64,000 bases of DNA from Ophioderma brevispina (lineage: Eukaryota; Echinodermata; Ophiuroidea; Amphilepidida; Ophiodermatidae), in the NCBI GenBank assembly GCA_023653785.1, contig JAMKCH010012682.1:1-64000 (forward strand), read 5' to 3'. A program made the position numbers and the translations under genes. Every line of letters begins with the position of its first letter. Position 1 is the first letter of the stretch. Of the stretch, positions 35,801 to 47,475 are shown piece after piece. The notes under the pieces are model-generated. The model ran no database searches and was not told the DNA's origin. It was given only the letters and a program-made list of their open reading frames with translations.

Positions 35801-36845
35801 TCTGCAGTCTGGGACAGAAGTTAACACAAGGGTCCCCCCCCCTATTTTTTTTCTACATCTGTTTACATGGAAGGTGATTTCCCAAATTCAATTTCAACTT
35901 TTTCAGACCGAGCGGAGAACAGGGCATTTTTTTTTCTACATGCACTCAATGATAAATCATAATCCTCCTCAGGAGTTTGTCACAACCAAATATGAATATG
36001 TCTTATACCTCTTTGTCAAACTTACGTGGTGATAAAACAACTTTGTAGGCATATCAATCAAGATCAATAAATTCTTTTTTGTGGGTATCAAACAAAGTAG
36101 ACTTCAAGAGCTCAGTTGATAGTGAAACTTAGAGAAGATGGCTCATACATGTATTTTTCCACCCATCTCTAAACAAAAATCCAAAAGACGCAATTAAAAA
36201 TAATAATAAGCATTTAAGGGTCAGTCCATGCCACAATCAATAATTTGCATGGAAGTCTTGGCTGGTCAACCACTCGAATTTGCATAAAAATAATTTCTAG
36301 AATAGCTCGTATAATATTAATGAACACATGGCCAAAAAACTTAACGCTCACTCCAAGTGGTTTTCGAAATACGGCCTATCAAAATTTGACACAGACACCC
36401 TTTTTTGCTTCCCGAGTTGCGCTTTGGATCGTTGCATTTAGAGGCCCAATCTGCAATTGGAAAGGATTGAGCTGAAATTGTTGGATAAACTTTCCCCAAT
36501 AAAAAAGAATATGGCCTATATCTCATATAGTAGGAAGATTATCAGCTCCCAAAACGTGTTTTCCTTCAGAAAATTTTGGATTTTCAGGCCACCCTCATAC
36601 GCCCAAATCGTATCAGAGAGGTTCTTATCCCCTGGCTTGAAAAGCCTAAGGGGATATTGTGAGGGTTGCGCATGCTGTATGTATGTAGTAGGGCCTATGT
36701 GTGGTGTTCCAGTTTGGTTAGGTTTGGTTAGGGTTTTTGTTGTTGTGTCCTAAGAAATTGAAGTCCAATGTAAACCAGACTTGGGGTTAAGGTACAATAG
36801 GGGTTCCTTAATTCATATGTGGATGGTGTCCAAGGTCATGGACCA
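32818..36845. other. No gene recognised; about 4 kb unannotated
   Basis: AT-rich sequence with T runs near 33,083 and 35,217 and short words such as 'gataaacat' and 'aacaatgtt' repeated irregularly at 35,380-35,760. Frames up to 118 aa (33,637-33,993, minus) lack any recognisable domain. The stretch 33,800-34,350 is slightly richer in G+C with a 'ggtgcagtggatgggtcc' word that could belong to a decayed SINE, but the evidence is too weak for a call. Confidence 0.5.
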
Positions 36846-36858
36846 AGGTCAAAGGTCC
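36846..36858 (+). promoter_or_regulatory. DR1-type nuclear-receptor site (one mismatch)
   Basis: AGGTCAAAGGTCC matches the DR1 consensus with a single final mismatch. Another half-site (AGGTCA at 36,833-36,838) lies 7 bp upstream. No gene is adjacent, so any regulatory role is speculative. Confidence 0.25.
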
Positions 36859-37919
36859 ATCTGAGGTTATTTTTCCCGACTGCCACTTGCCGGGGGATGT
36901 CGCAAGTTTACTTGTCATTATTTTTTGAAACCACATTACTAAAATGCATTCAGTGTATACTTGACAGTATGGCAATCATGTACAATGTATGTACAATTTT
37001 TTTTAAAATTAAAAAAAAAAAAAAGGTAAAATGGATGTGATGCTACGTAATTGTTCGAATAAGTTGGGCATACATGTTTCTGTCACAAACTAGTCCAAAG
37101 CATTATCTTCAGTCATGCCTGCCTGTGAAGTGCTCTTTTCACCTTTGCACTTTTCTATATTACCAGCCACCAGCTCAAATATTTGACTTGTCACATTGGT
37201 CTTTCGGCCCAGTTGGTAAATGTAAAGAATTTTATGGGGTGAAAAGAGTTGAGAACTGTGGAAAAACATAACAAACTGGAGTTGTTCTCCCAACATACAA
37301 GTGGCGGCTGTTGATGGATCCTGCCTTGCTAGATATTTTGCGAAATTGGCCCAAAGGCAGTTCAGCGGTTCATACCAATTAAATGAACCCTCACGCTTGG
37401 GTCCCTCTTCGTCCGTTTGGTGCTACAATGAATGTGAAAAGTGATTGGCAAGCGATTTTTTACCTGTAACCAGTGAGCTCAAAAGAGCAAATTCGTCATG
37501 TTTCCTGTAGGACTGAAGTTTCATTGGACCAATACTGGGGGTTTACAAAAGTTTACAAACCTTTTTTCGTTCCTAATTTGGTAACCTGTGGGTGCCGGTT
37601 TATTTTTGGCCCTTTTCGAACACATAAAGAATGTATTAGTGCTGATTTTTGATTTTGCTTCATCAAATAAATTGTGGCCGGTCTAATTTGTAGAAGTTAC
37701 CAGGTAACCAACATAATCCCTTTCGATATTTATTTTGACAAGTTTTGCATAAACATTACCGTACAAGTATCTATCAAAACAAATACCCATGATCTTGGGT
37801 GGTACAATGGATTTATTATTGACAGTATAGTCCATGGCTGTGTTTTGCATTTTTGTTTGGTGTCTGCCATCATTGAACTGTGTCCCTTAAAATTCCCATG
37901 TAGCCTTTCCCTCTCTGCT

Positions 37920-37922
<3 letters not shown>
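36859..37922. other. No gene recognised
   Basis: AT-rich spacer with an A run at about 37,011-37,024. The 143-aa frame at 37,674-38,105 reads through the neighbouring microsatellite and is rejected. Confidence 0.45.
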
Positions 37923-37966
<44 letters not shown>

Positions 37967-37976
37967 CTCACCAGTT
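37923..37976. repeat. (TC)n microsatellite
   Basis: About 20 uninterrupted TC units with short flanking variants (cctctctc). It encodes the Ser-Leu run of a spurious 143-aa frame. Confidence 0.95.
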
Positions 37977-38879
37977 TTAAATAGTTTTCACCCTGGGCCC
38001 TTGAACTTGGTGAATATGGGTGTAGTCAATTCCCAAAAGATTGACATAAAACTTGAAAGGTTAGCGAGAAATTTTCTGTTGCACAAAACAAGAGAGAGGT
38101 ATTGAGAGTTCTTGAAATAACTATAGTGTGTTTATGAAAAAGGGCCATTGACCCTTATTTATTATTATTAAACTGGTAGCAGATTTATACATTACATCAG
38201 TGTCCTGTGCTGAGTAAAGGTGTTGTGTGTGTGCAGTTTGACTACTTTTAGAGAACAGATTACATATTTTCTGCCATTCGCCTGGATGCATTGTAATGTC
38301 TTGAATTGTCAATTTATGAAACACACTGGCAATTTTAAACCAAACCCTCTGGTAGAGATTAGGACAATTGTTTCCATATAGTAAAAAGTATATTTGAACG
38401 CTAAATGCTTGGTCTGGAAAATTTAGTGTTGAAACAGTCCCGGTGAGTCCTTTTGAGCTTTTGACTAATCTGAATGTTCCCTGGTGGGCATATATTTGTT
38501 GTAACATTTATGTAAAAATAAATGTCTTTACAACCTAGGTATAAATACATTACAGCCCTTTTTTCCATAGTATTCAAAGCACTACTGTAGGCCTACAGAA
38601 AAAAAATTATAGCCATTACACTATTTTTGCTTCACCTATTTTGTACATGTTTAGGCTATAGTCCCGTTGTCTACCTCTTGTGCGGTGATTCATAACATTT
38701 ACGTGTGCATCAGAAATGCCGTCTTTGTGCGCGCGTGAAAAGCACCGTAGCCAGCGCGAGCGATTTACTCTGCGACAACAGATCACTCGCTGGCCTTCAC
38801 TGTACAGAGGTGACTATAGTTGCTGGCCAATTTGCACAATCTGGTCCGGTCAGCACTTAGATTGTAATCTTCCCATAAA
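37977..38879. other. No gene recognised
   Basis: AT-rich spacer. A short CpG-richer patch lies at 38,700-38,790 (words such as 'gcgcgcgtg' and 'ccagcgcgagcg'). The 128-aa minus-strand frame at 38,121-38,507 has no recognisable domain. Confidence 0.45.
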
Positions 38880-38975
38880 CTTCTAATCAAATTCCACTTG
38901 GGGCCGACGAGGCAAGGGATATAATTTCTTACCCAGTGCACAACATGTTGGGCCACTGCAGGTTCGAACCACAAC
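38880..38975 (-). mobile_element. tRNA-derived SINE remnant 3
   Basis: On the minus strand the sequence reads GTGGTTCGAACCTGCAGTGG, a good Pol III B-box, then 'cccaacatgttgtgcactggg' and 'cccttgcctcg'. The order B-box, 'tgtgcacttggg', 'caaggc' matches SINE remnant 2 at 26,341. The A-box half is not recognisable. The 63-aa minus-strand frame is within it. Confidence 0.6.
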
Positions 38976-39604
38976 TTTTCACATCATCATGATCATGAGC
39001 CGTTGTTTCCAGAATTTGTTTAATTTTCAATTATTTGATTGTGATGCTCCTGTAGGCCATACATTAACATGTACAACAGTCCAATGACACTCCTCCTTGA
39101 TGTGCACTGTAGTTGAAGTACTTCCTTGAAAAACTTAGTGGTTCCAGTTGTACTTGTCTTGAAAATAACTCAGTTGTAACATTGTATTCTAGCAAAAGTC
39201 CTCATCCATCTTGTATAATGTCAAGGCTTCTCAAAATACATCCAAGTTAATGTGTCATATTTGTACCTCCCTGAATATCCTCTCAATACTGACCAGGATG
39301 CTTCAGTTTGATACTTTTACCTCAATAAGCAAGCCCTAGTTCTAGGGCTACCATGTCATTCTACATTAAAGGCACTACCTGATCCTCACTTGCGACCCCA
39401 CCACAATGTAACACCAATGAATAAGATTTTTGATTTGGCTTCAGTGGAAACCTTGTATTTTCCTCATCTTATCTGCAAAATTTTGGCGGACTCTTTCCAT
39501 TGGTGATGCTTAATGCTTGGAACAAAAATTATAATGGGTTTGTTTACCAGAACTTAAATGCAGGTAATCTTTTCGGCTATGTAGTACAGATAATTACCGC
39601 TCAT
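38976..39604. other. No gene recognised
   Basis: AT-rich spacer with no repeat partner. Confidence 0.4.
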
Positions 39605-39939
39605 TGTAAAGGGGCTGTTCCTTTTATGTCTATTGTGTTCTCTATTATAGTAGAGCCTGGCACTGCACATGCACCCATCCAGTACCGGTGACAACAAACT
39701 TGCTGTTTTCATGGTAGAACAATAATGCATATTTGGAAAAGCACCTATTCAATACGTGGCTAATATTGATGGTTAACCGTTAAATGGCGGTTTTTAGTTT
39801 TATCTTGGAAATGAAATTGATTTGAGGGCTCACGTCTCATGGACTACAAAAGAAAATACGCCTTTCATCTGATATCAAAATCGGTACTACTTCCAGGTAA
39901 ATCAGGGGGTCCCAAGACGATCGGAACACGCACCTTTAA
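39605..39939 (+). repeat. Family C TTAA-type MITE, copy C3
   Basis: The left end is decayed (TGTAAAGGGGCTGTTCC). The right end is GGAACACGCACCTTTAA at 39,939. The interior aligns with C1 and C2: 'gtctattgtgttctc', 'ctaatattgatggttaaccgttaaa', 'gaaattgatttgagggctca', 'tttcatctgatatcaaaatcg', 'ggtaaatcagggggtccc'. It is about 335 bp with no coding capacity. Confidence 0.86.
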
Positions 39940-40169
39940 AATGATATGTGCATTCAAATAAAATTTTTGAATTACGGCATACTGGTGATGGCTTCTTCCT
40001 ATAAAAGAAAGAAAATTATATGTTGTAAATCTATTGAGGCACCTTTAATTCACATACCCCTCACCTTGGGACATACTTGTAACATTGCTATAATGTCATG
40101 TGGCCTTACAAGTGTGATTAACCATTCAATCAAACAGCAAGCAAGGCGTCAAATTCCCCAGGAGCAGGT

Positions 40170-40292
40170 GAAAGCAAGGTGTTGGGTCATGTGACCTGGC
40201 CTATTTGATGGATACCCCGCAGGCAGGATTTCAAGGATTTAGTTTAGGATTGCATGAGGCAGTGGGCTTTCCACCAACTGAGCTAGAGGTGT
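40170..40292 (-). mobile_element. tRNA-like SINE remnant 4
   Basis: The minus strand begins CACCTCTAGCTCAGTTGGTGG, which carries a perfect tRNA A-box (TAGCTCAGTTGG). About 45 bases later comes a weak B-box-like CCTTGAAATCCTG. The spacing is near that of a tRNA gene, but the B-box is damaged and no cloverleaf or aminoacyl stem closes. It is therefore a tRNA-derived SINE head or tRNA pseudogene and not a working gene. Confidence 0.6.
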
Positions 40293-40380
40293 TAAAAAGC
40301 AATTGGAATGTTTGCCAATTCATGTAGCAACAGGTCTGGTTTTAGTTAAAGGGAGAAAGTTTGCTAAAAAGTTGCACTAT

Positions 40381-41764
40381 GGTAGGGGGGACTGGGCGAT
40401 TGTGGCCCCGGGGCTATGTGGCCCCATACAAATTTTGATCAGTGCTCAAATTTGTGGAGTTAAGTTGCAGATGTAATTTATGTGAGAGGTACATCCTTCA
40501 CCCAAGTGCAACAGAAACAACCACACTTCTAAGCTCGAAGCACAAGCAAATGGAGCTTGATTGCCTCCATCAGCCTAAAACCAACCTGCAAAATTGCTTG
40601 TCTACTTTGAAAGGGAGTCTTGTTTCATCAACCTTAATATCATTTCTTTCCATTTTCCTTTTGTATTAGTGTAACAATTGACTATAATGCATATCAACTA
40701 CTACAATAACTGTTTAATATTTATGTTTTTATTTTTTTGGCAAGGAGGAGATCAATTATGAATGGGGTTTTTTTACCCCCCCCCACCCCCCCCCCCCTGT
40801 CGGGGCCTATTGTGGCCCCCTAATTAGAAATTGTTGTACAAAATGGTTGTTGAACACATGTATGTACTAGATATATTCATACGCTTATTAAAGTATTTTC
40901 AAATGCATTTTTAAGCTTATTTCAAAATCACATGGAAAGTTTCCTAATTTTTGTCTCCTTTTCCTATTTTCGGAAAGGATCTTCCACGGACCTTCTCAGT
41001 GAACACTACATTCCATCCTCCCAGCATGTTACAAAAATCAAAGTCAGATAATATCTTCAGCTATACAGCAGAAAGACAGGTAAATGCGGTCCCAGCCGTC
41101 AAAAGGGAAGAAATAGGCTCAAAAAAGTTGCAATACTTTTGGGTAAAGAGTTTGCTCTTCAGAATGCATTCAAGGAGTGACTCATTAAGTTAAGCTCTTG
41201 GTGGTGGCCATCCTACTGGCGTTACAAAAGCTGTAGAGGAGACTGGCTAGGTCCCTAAAGTTTTAGGCAAACTTGGGCCTGGTTTACTAGGAAGAACTAC
41301 TGGATCTTGTGCAGATTAAGTAAGACTTGGCAAGATTCAGACCGCCCATTTTTGGATGGCAGACCAAAATTTTGTGTTTATTCAACATACACACCTCGTA
41401 ACTCAAGATGGAGCAATGTATTTTCCCAAAATTATCATAAAAATAATACTTACAATGAATTGTTGAACTGTTTTTGAACAGATTACTTACAATTAGAAGT
41501 AAAGTCAGTAAAATTTGTACTTTAAAATATTTATTTGTGGGTGCCACATTAGCCCCATTTATCGGGGCTATGTGGCCCTGGGACATCGTTATATTATGCT
41601 ATTAATATGCAAATTGGGCATTAAGTAACTTTTTTTTATGGATATTGTAGCACTACTAATAGCCTAGCTCTATAGATATGAAAGAAAGTATCTTTCCACT
41701 GCTATAATTAATGGAAATTACTAACGAAGTATAAAAGGGGCCACATAGCCCCAGTCTCCCCTAC
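40381..41764 (+). mobile_element. Decayed pogo/Tigger-like transposon with inverted ends
   Basis: The left end reads GGTAGGGGGGACTGGGCGAT then TGTGGCCCCGGGGCTATGTGGCCCC. The right end, read inward, gives GGTAGGGGAGACTGGGGC then TATGTGGCCCC, so the ends match over about 28 bp apart from a ~17-bp extra block on the left. Internal copies of 'ggggctatgtggccc' occur at about 41,560-41,580. Between the ends lie transposase relics (41,005-41,253). The 1.38-kb length is less than a full pogo-type element, consistent with internal deletion. No clear TA duplication survives at the borders. Confidence 0.78.
41005..41253 (+). pseudogene. psq/CENP-B-type helix-turn-helix of a pogo/jerky-like transposase
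   Basis: One frame reads 'FSYTAERQVNAVPAVKREEI', then 'GSKKLQYFWVKSLLFRMHS' and 'RSDSLS', a stop codon at 41,191-41,193, and then in the same frame ALGGGHPTGVTKAVEETG. This is the recognisable layout of the N-terminal DNA-binding region in pogo/Tigger/jerky transposases. It has a psq helix-turn-helix ('Y..E....A..AVK.....KKA...FGV..STL.R'), a basic linker, then 'LGGG.PT.LTK..EE', where the CENP-B second helix-turn-helix begins. The in-frame stop, substitutions in the recognition helix and loss of the DDE domain make it a pseudogene. Confidence 0.72.
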
Positions 41765-42540
41765 CCAGAATCTCGACAATTGTTTTTCAACCTTCCAGGC
41801 CCTACTGAAAAGAGGCTAGAACTAGAATTTGAATTAATATTTGATTTTTTTGTTCTCAACTCTTGGTAAAAATATCATCAGGATGGAAAAAACTTATTTC
41901 AAAAGAGTCGATTGTCAATATTTCAAAACTAAAAACAGAAAGCTGCAAAGTAAACATGTTACATACATGGTATGTTAAAGTACTACAGACATGTCATGCA
42001 CAGGAATTCCCAGCAACCACCTCGTCCCACAGGACGTAAGACTTCCAGAAATTTCCGGATTTTTCCAGAAATTTGGCCATAATAAAAAAAAAAAAATCTG
42101 GAAACTAAAAAAAATCCTTTTTTATTTTTTACATTATGGACTTGATGGTGAATGTTTATTTCAGCATACAACCGTTTTTAAGCATACACATTTTTGGTAG
42201 GGATCTAGGCCTAACCCCTTTCCACTCCGTCTTTAGCCTTTTGTTCGGACTATTCCCGCATTTAAACTTTTAGCGTCGTCGCGCATGCGTTTGGGCGCTT
42301 AGGCAATGGCCATATCGATTTCATGAAATCAATGATATGCCCACTTACACCCTGTTTAAAGAGATGCAGGAATTCGTGACTGAGCAAACACTGAAGCTGA
42401 AGTAGCGAGTTTGGGAGAGGGGACAATGCTACTTGGCTGAATCTTTACATGACTTTCCAACTTCCATTTATATCTGTCCATAAGACTCTATCTTGTCTGG
42501 ACCATATTTCTTTTCTGTTGGTAAAAAACTCATGGATGAC
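41765..42540. other. No gene recognised
   Basis: AT-rich spacer. Overlapping 62-69 aa frames near 41,990-42,200 lie on both strands and are uninformative. Confidence 0.4.
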
Positions 42541-42874
42541 TTAAAGGGGCATTTGTGATCCACAACCTTGTCCCCCTGACTTACCTCAAACAATTGAGTT
42601 TTTATATCATCCGAACTGTTAGCCTTAGTAATCCACTGTGTACCAAATCTTACGTGCAAATCGGTCGTATCAGTAAGAAATTCATAATTTTTGTATTTTC
42701 TTCCGTAAGGACAGAATTACCGCACGTGGCCCTTGGGCTGGGGAAACCAGAATTTGCCCATAACGCAAACCGCAAGATCGGGATCAACTCAAATTTTTGT
42801 GAATAAGCTTTTCCTCAAAGAAATCAGTGCATCATGAAAAAACGAAGGTCTGTAATCACGAAATGCAGCTTTAA
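42541..42874 (+). repeat. Family D TTAA-bounded MITE, compact copy D3
   Basis: TTAA at 42,541 begins TTAAAGGGGCATTTGTGATC. The right end, read inward, is TTAAAGCTGCATTTCGTGAT, so the ends are inverted over about 20 bp. The interior matches D1 and D2: 'atccacaacc', 'tatcatccgaac', 'accaaatcttacgtgcaaat', 'aaggacagaattac', 'ttgcccataac', 'gggatcaactcaaattt'. At 334 bp it is the shortest copy and probably the standard mobile form. The 83-aa frame within it is spurious. Confidence 0.88.
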
Positions 42875-43850
42875 CTTAAAGTGCGCAGCCTCAGTATCTT
42901 GCCAGAAAAGGTTCTGCTTCGTAAATACTCTGGAGGTTGCTTGGGAAAAAAAACTTGAGTCCTAATCTTGAACCGAACAGTGAGTTTTTGAAAGACTGAC
43001 ATATGGGGCCAAACTATTTGGTTCTGACATCCAACTAATTAAACTCATGTTCCACTGTAACTACACCATATGGGGGGCAAATTTGTAAATACAGTTTTGC
43101 TTCTAAATATGCTGACTGGGAATATCAAAGGTTGTCTGTTAAAGGACAGGAGGAGATTTTTTTGGGATACAAATTTCTCTCATTTGCACTTGATCGGTGG
43201 TAGAAAACCTCACCGAGAACATTTTGAAGTTTTTATTGGTAAAAAAAACCAAAAAACTTTATTTTGAACTATCGTATCAGCCCCATAGAAAAGCATGCTC
43301 CTTTTGATTTGCTTTCGTGCATGACAGCATATTTTGCTATTCATTTCAGGTGTGAGACAGTCGTCGCATTCCAAAATGCAAAAACTCGGGTTTAAAAAAT
43401 TGGGGGTACGTCTTTCTGGAAATGTCCTTGTTAATTTCTTAGTGTACACTGCTCTGTGCTAAAAGTACACTGTACATGTCGGCTTTCCAGTAGTCTGACT
43501 GTGTTTCAGACTGGGAGGGGTGTCTATTCTGGTTCCCTTACATTTGAAGTTGTATTAGCCTATCAAGCAAGTTGCTTTGTGGATTTTAAACAATAACTAA
43601 CATGCTTACTGACGCCCAAAGTGATTTTAGTAGGAATGAATATAGCAATCCCACTTTTATTTCCAAGGTAATCAATATCAAGATGGATTTCTCTTACTGA
43701 TAAATTGATAGGCAAAGTGAAGCTGACAGGTTTGATTAGGATTGTTGACAGAATGATGGAAAGGACAAAAAGTTAGTCCATGTCATTTTGATGTTATCTA
43801 ACCTTAACCCCGGTACTTAATTCGGATATGATCTGTAGGCCCTATATCAG
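42875..43850. other. No gene recognised
   Basis: AT-rich spacer. A TTAAAGGAC word at 43,138 resembles TTAA-element ends, but no partner end was found. Confidence 0.4.
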
Positions 43851-43854
43851 CTAT

Positions 43855-44145
43855 GATTACTAATGCAGCCCCTACCCGTTGGGGGGGTGAGGGGGCAACG
43901 CTCCACCCCATTCCTATCCCCCCAATCCAAAAAGCCCCGCAAAAAACCCGAAATATGGCTCAAAATGGCCAACAAATTACGGGGGTTATGCTCTTTTTGT
44001 CGAAAAAGTTTCAAATTTTTGTTAAAAGTCCACTTTTGCCAAGTTCCCCCCCCCACACCTGGGCAGGGCCAATTTTGCGGACAAGTCCCCTTTTGAGAAA
44101 AATTTCCCCCCCATGATAAAATCCTGGTTACGGGCCTGGCAAGCA
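43855..44145 (-). repeat. G-rich dispersed repeat starting gcccgtaaccaggatttt
   Basis: On the minus strand it starts 'ccaggcccgtaaccaggatttt', then G runs, then an AT-rich middle, and ends in 'gggggg...ggtaggggctgca'. The opening 'cccgta.ccaggatttt..gggggg' is a pattern I associate with dispersed repeats of marine animals, as recollection only. No second copy lies in the window. Overlapping frames of 129, 87 and 77 aa on both strands are artefacts of C/G runs. Confidence 0.45.
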
Positions 44146-45890
44146 GAATACCGCTCTCCTCTTGGTTGCCCCTGGAATGGCAAAATGAATCATGAAAGCA
44201 TCCCGTCTTCGGAGGGATGTAAGCCTTAGTCCCCATGTACAGGAGTCACAACTATACTGTATATTGCAGCAAGTTTTGAAAAAGAGTAGAGTGAAACCCC
44301 TGATTGTTCCAGTCCCGCCCCCGACTCAAAGTGGCATTTAGGAGCGTCAGTTCATGGATACACACAACCCTAGTAAAGCTTTCTGCGGCTGAATAAAATC
44401 CTGACACCATAAGCTGTTAACCAATGGCTTGGGTGGGGATATGCCAAGACGAATACCTTACCTAACTTCCTACATGTAACGAATGGCAGGTTGAAGACCG
44501 CGATTCAGTTTATATTAGACCATGATGAAGTGCACTCTCTGATCTAAACTGAATGGCCAATGAACTTCATATTTGATACACTTGTGTTCGTAAATTCTCT
44601 TACATTTTCGCAAATATTTTATGCTCGCATGAGTATGACCACAATATGAGGCTCAATCTGATTGCATGAAGATGCAGTGCTCTATCCAGAGGGTTTTACA
44701 TGCACATATACATTTGCTCTGCATGTAAATTTTGCTTGTGCATAAAAAAATTGTGTTATTCAGTCCATTTTCTGGGAAAAAGTTGTACTATACCATACTT
44801 TTAGTTTGTAAATCGAGCACTGTGAAAATGTGGTGCATGCCATTAGAGGTAAATGGCATTATGGCTACAACTGCAGTGGGATAGACAATGATGATATCAA
44901 TGTACATTCATACATGTACTTCATTGACAGAAAAGAGTGAAACTATTAAAGGAACTGACCCAATCAACAAACTAACCCCTCTTTACTCCATTAAAATTTA
45001 AATTTTGGTATCCAAAAAAATTACATTTTTCTCATTATTGCCCCAGTGAAATTTAAGGCCCATGCAATGCTTTGTTACCTATAGGGCCTAATGAGCAAGA
45101 AATTTCATAAATGTGGTGGACATTCACATACATGTACACACACTGTCCTACATGTATACTTGGATTTGCTCAAATTTTGTTTCATAAGGGTTACTACTCT
45201 AGGGATTAATCAAATTCCTGGCTTAGACCTTCAATTAATATTTCAAGGAATAATCCTAGTAAAATTTGTCAAATTCTTGCATAATCAGTACTAGTGAAGG
45301 TCAAATATTTCAGATTGGACAGGTAATCAGTGGTCAATAGTCTGGGCAAAAGACCTTGATCTAAAGTAGTGCTTTCCTGACCACATCACAAGCAGTTTCT
45401 CAGTAAAAGGACAAGTTCACTTCTTGGTGTGAGATTATAAATATTTTGTAGAGCAAGAGAGTATGAATATATGGATGAGTTGACCAGACATCCATCGACT
45501 ACACACACTGTGGGCAAAGCTTTGTGAAAACTGGGAACAAATTTAGTATGGTGCAACATCTGCCTTTGAGAATAGGAAATGATCAGGTACGTGTAAGTGC
45601 AACTTGTTTTATACAAAGAACGGTGTAAAAACCTCAGTTTTGGAGTTTGGGAAAAAGCTTAGTTTTCTCTGAAAGGTAGGTGATCTGATTTTTTTCTTGA
45701 TTTCCTCTTTCTTTTTGCTGATTTAGGTTTATCAACAGAAACACCAAATTCTAAATTTGGAGCTAAGTTGCTCTGGATATTGCATACCTACAATGTAACA
45801 GTGGGTATGACAATGGCCCATACATGTAGAACAGCATGTATAATTATGGTGTGGACAACCTTATTGAATTGGTAATACCAACTTTAACCC
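44146..45890. other. No gene recognised; weak family B-like patch
   Basis: Mostly AT-rich unique-looking DNA. A 10-bp-arm hairpin (ATTCAGTTTA/TAAACTGAAT) lies at 44,503-44,554. The segment 44,943-45,060 starts TTAAAGGAAC and contains 'ttttggtatccaaa' and 'cagtgaaatttaaggc', vaguely like the left third of family B but too diverged to call. Confidence 0.4.
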
Positions 45891-45894
45891 TAAC

Positions 45895-46080
45895 CCCACC
45901 TCGGTTTCTAGCCGGGAGGGACTGAAGGAGTGAGGGAAGAGGGGAACAAGAAAAGTCGCAAATTCGGGTGGGATTTGAACCCAGGGCCCTTTGGGCCCCA
46001 GCCCCATGACCCGGGATAGCACGCTACGGCGGTGTCGCTGGCCCAGCCAGCGATTTTGTGCCCATGTGAGTCTTGGTTTG
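45895..46080 (-). mobile_element. tRNA-derived SINE remnant 5
   Basis: The minus strand has an A-box-like TGGCTGGGCCAGCG (46,036-46,050). About 60 bases later comes a B-box GGGTTCAAATCCC (45,970-45,981), then a pyrimidine-rich body ('cttttcttgttcccctcttccctcactcc') ending in 'ctagaaaccgaggtgggg'. It shares 'gtagcgtgctatcccgggtcatggg' and the tail with SINE remnant 1 at 10,870. The duplicated 'cgctggc' around the A-box would disrupt a tRNA fold, so it is a SINE. A 60-aa minus-strand frame is within it. Confidence 0.72.
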
Positions 46081-47335
46081 ATGACATCATCGCTACTTTC
46101 TGGACTCAGTGCGGTGAGCTTTGGTGAGATTTAGTAATTGTGTTAGGGTTATAGGAAGCATTTATCTTGGATTTTAGTATCAGAAGAAAAAAGTAAATTT
46201 TTGAAGAGGTGAAGTGGGAGGAGGAGGAAGAGCATGCTGCCAATTGGGTCCACCATCTTTTAACTTTCTTTCCGATTGCCTTATCCCTTTTGATGTAGGC
46301 CTACATTATACCAACATGATTTTTAATAATAATTTACCCGCAACAAGCAGGTTTAGGTTGAATACAAAAATTATCAGATTCTTGTAGCCCCTTCTCACTT
46401 TTTGGTAATGTCTTTTTTTGATATTTTTTCAAAGTGATATATTTTTTATTTGCTGAAAATACATCTCAAAGCCATAGGGGAAATTTGCACTTGAGTAAAA
46501 TTATCTAAAATGTATTTTTTTACGAGAATCATTTTAGGGTGGGTTGTTCCAGCCAAAACATTGTAATCTTTCAACTATCAGTGTGTCAAAATAGTGAAGG
46601 AGGTTTTACTGTAGGTTTAGGTCTACATTGTTCTTACAAAGTGACACGAATCTAAATCGTTCTGTGGTGTTCCATCCTCGATGATGACACAGTGTTGTAA
46701 ACATGCACACGGCCATTGTCATGGGAAAATACAGGTGGAACGAATGCAAGTGCATGTAATATCAATGCCAGTGCACACCCTTGAAAAATATTTCAGCTTT
46801 AAATGCATGCTTAGTGAATGCCACAAGGGAAATGAAAATATCTTTGTCACCCTCGCAGGAAAGAAATCAGATTAACAAACAATAGTATGTGTAGTTTGTG
46901 GTATATTTAGAAACCAGCGTTACAACCGTTTTATGGATGAACGTACTAAATACAGTTACAAACTGTGCTACACTAGATGACACTTTGTTTTTATGGGCTT
47001 ATGTTATGTTAGGTGAGAGTAAATTCTGTTTGTTTTGTTACAGGTTTTTTTTTTAGAAATTTGATTCATATTGTGGTCAGGAAGAGGCACCATGGTTGCC
47101 AGTCATTTATATAAGTTTACATAATAATTAAGGTTAGATTTTATTTAATATCATGGCTTGCAGGCCCAAGGTTGTCAGAACAACATTTACAAAGACATGT
47201 AATTGATTAACCAGGACAGAAACAATACACTGTTAAACTCAAAAGGTGCCATATTGCAACAAGCAAGCAAAAAGCCGGAGGCATATTGAATGGGAGTTTG
47301 GAGATTTCATGGCTCATTTGCCCATGCCATCCAAA
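46081..47335. other. No gene recognised
   Basis: AT-rich spacer. The 64-aa frame at 46,681-46,875 has a His/Cys-containing start but no zinc-finger spacing or other domain. Confidence 0.4.
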
Positions 47336-47475
47336 TGAACCGCGGGGAGAGGGTATTCTGATTTTAATCACTATAATCTTACTACTTGTAAACCCCGAAT
47401 GGGATTCGATTAGGGACCCTCTGCTCATGGGGGCAAGCTCCTTAGCCAAAAGGGAATGCGGTGTGGTGGACATAA
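47336..47475 (-). mobile_element. tRNA-like SINE remnant 6
   Basis: On the minus strand 'cacaccgcattcccttttggctaaggagcttgcccc' includes an A-box-like TGGCTAAGGAGC. It is followed about 30 bases later by a B-box-like GTCCCTAATCGAATCCC (complement of 47,401-47,417). A and B boxes are spaced as in tRNA-derived promoters. No complete cloverleaf or terminator T run is present. The two opposing 78-88 aa frames over this interval are shadows. Confidence 0.5.

Noticed and set aside
37674..38105. 143-aa frame with a Ser-Leu run
   Set aside because: The central run is the (TC)n microsatellite read in frame. The flanks have no recognisable domain.
40170..40292. Possible functional tRNA gene on the minus strand
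   Set aside because: The A-box is perfect, but the B-box is damaged, the aminoacyl stem does not close and no Pol III terminator follows. It is better explained as a SINE or tRNA pseudogene.
43847..44236. 129-aa minus-strand frame with Gly/Trp-rich sequence
   Set aside because: It is the G-run-rich dispersed repeat read in one frame. Two other frames are also open across the same interval on the opposite strand.
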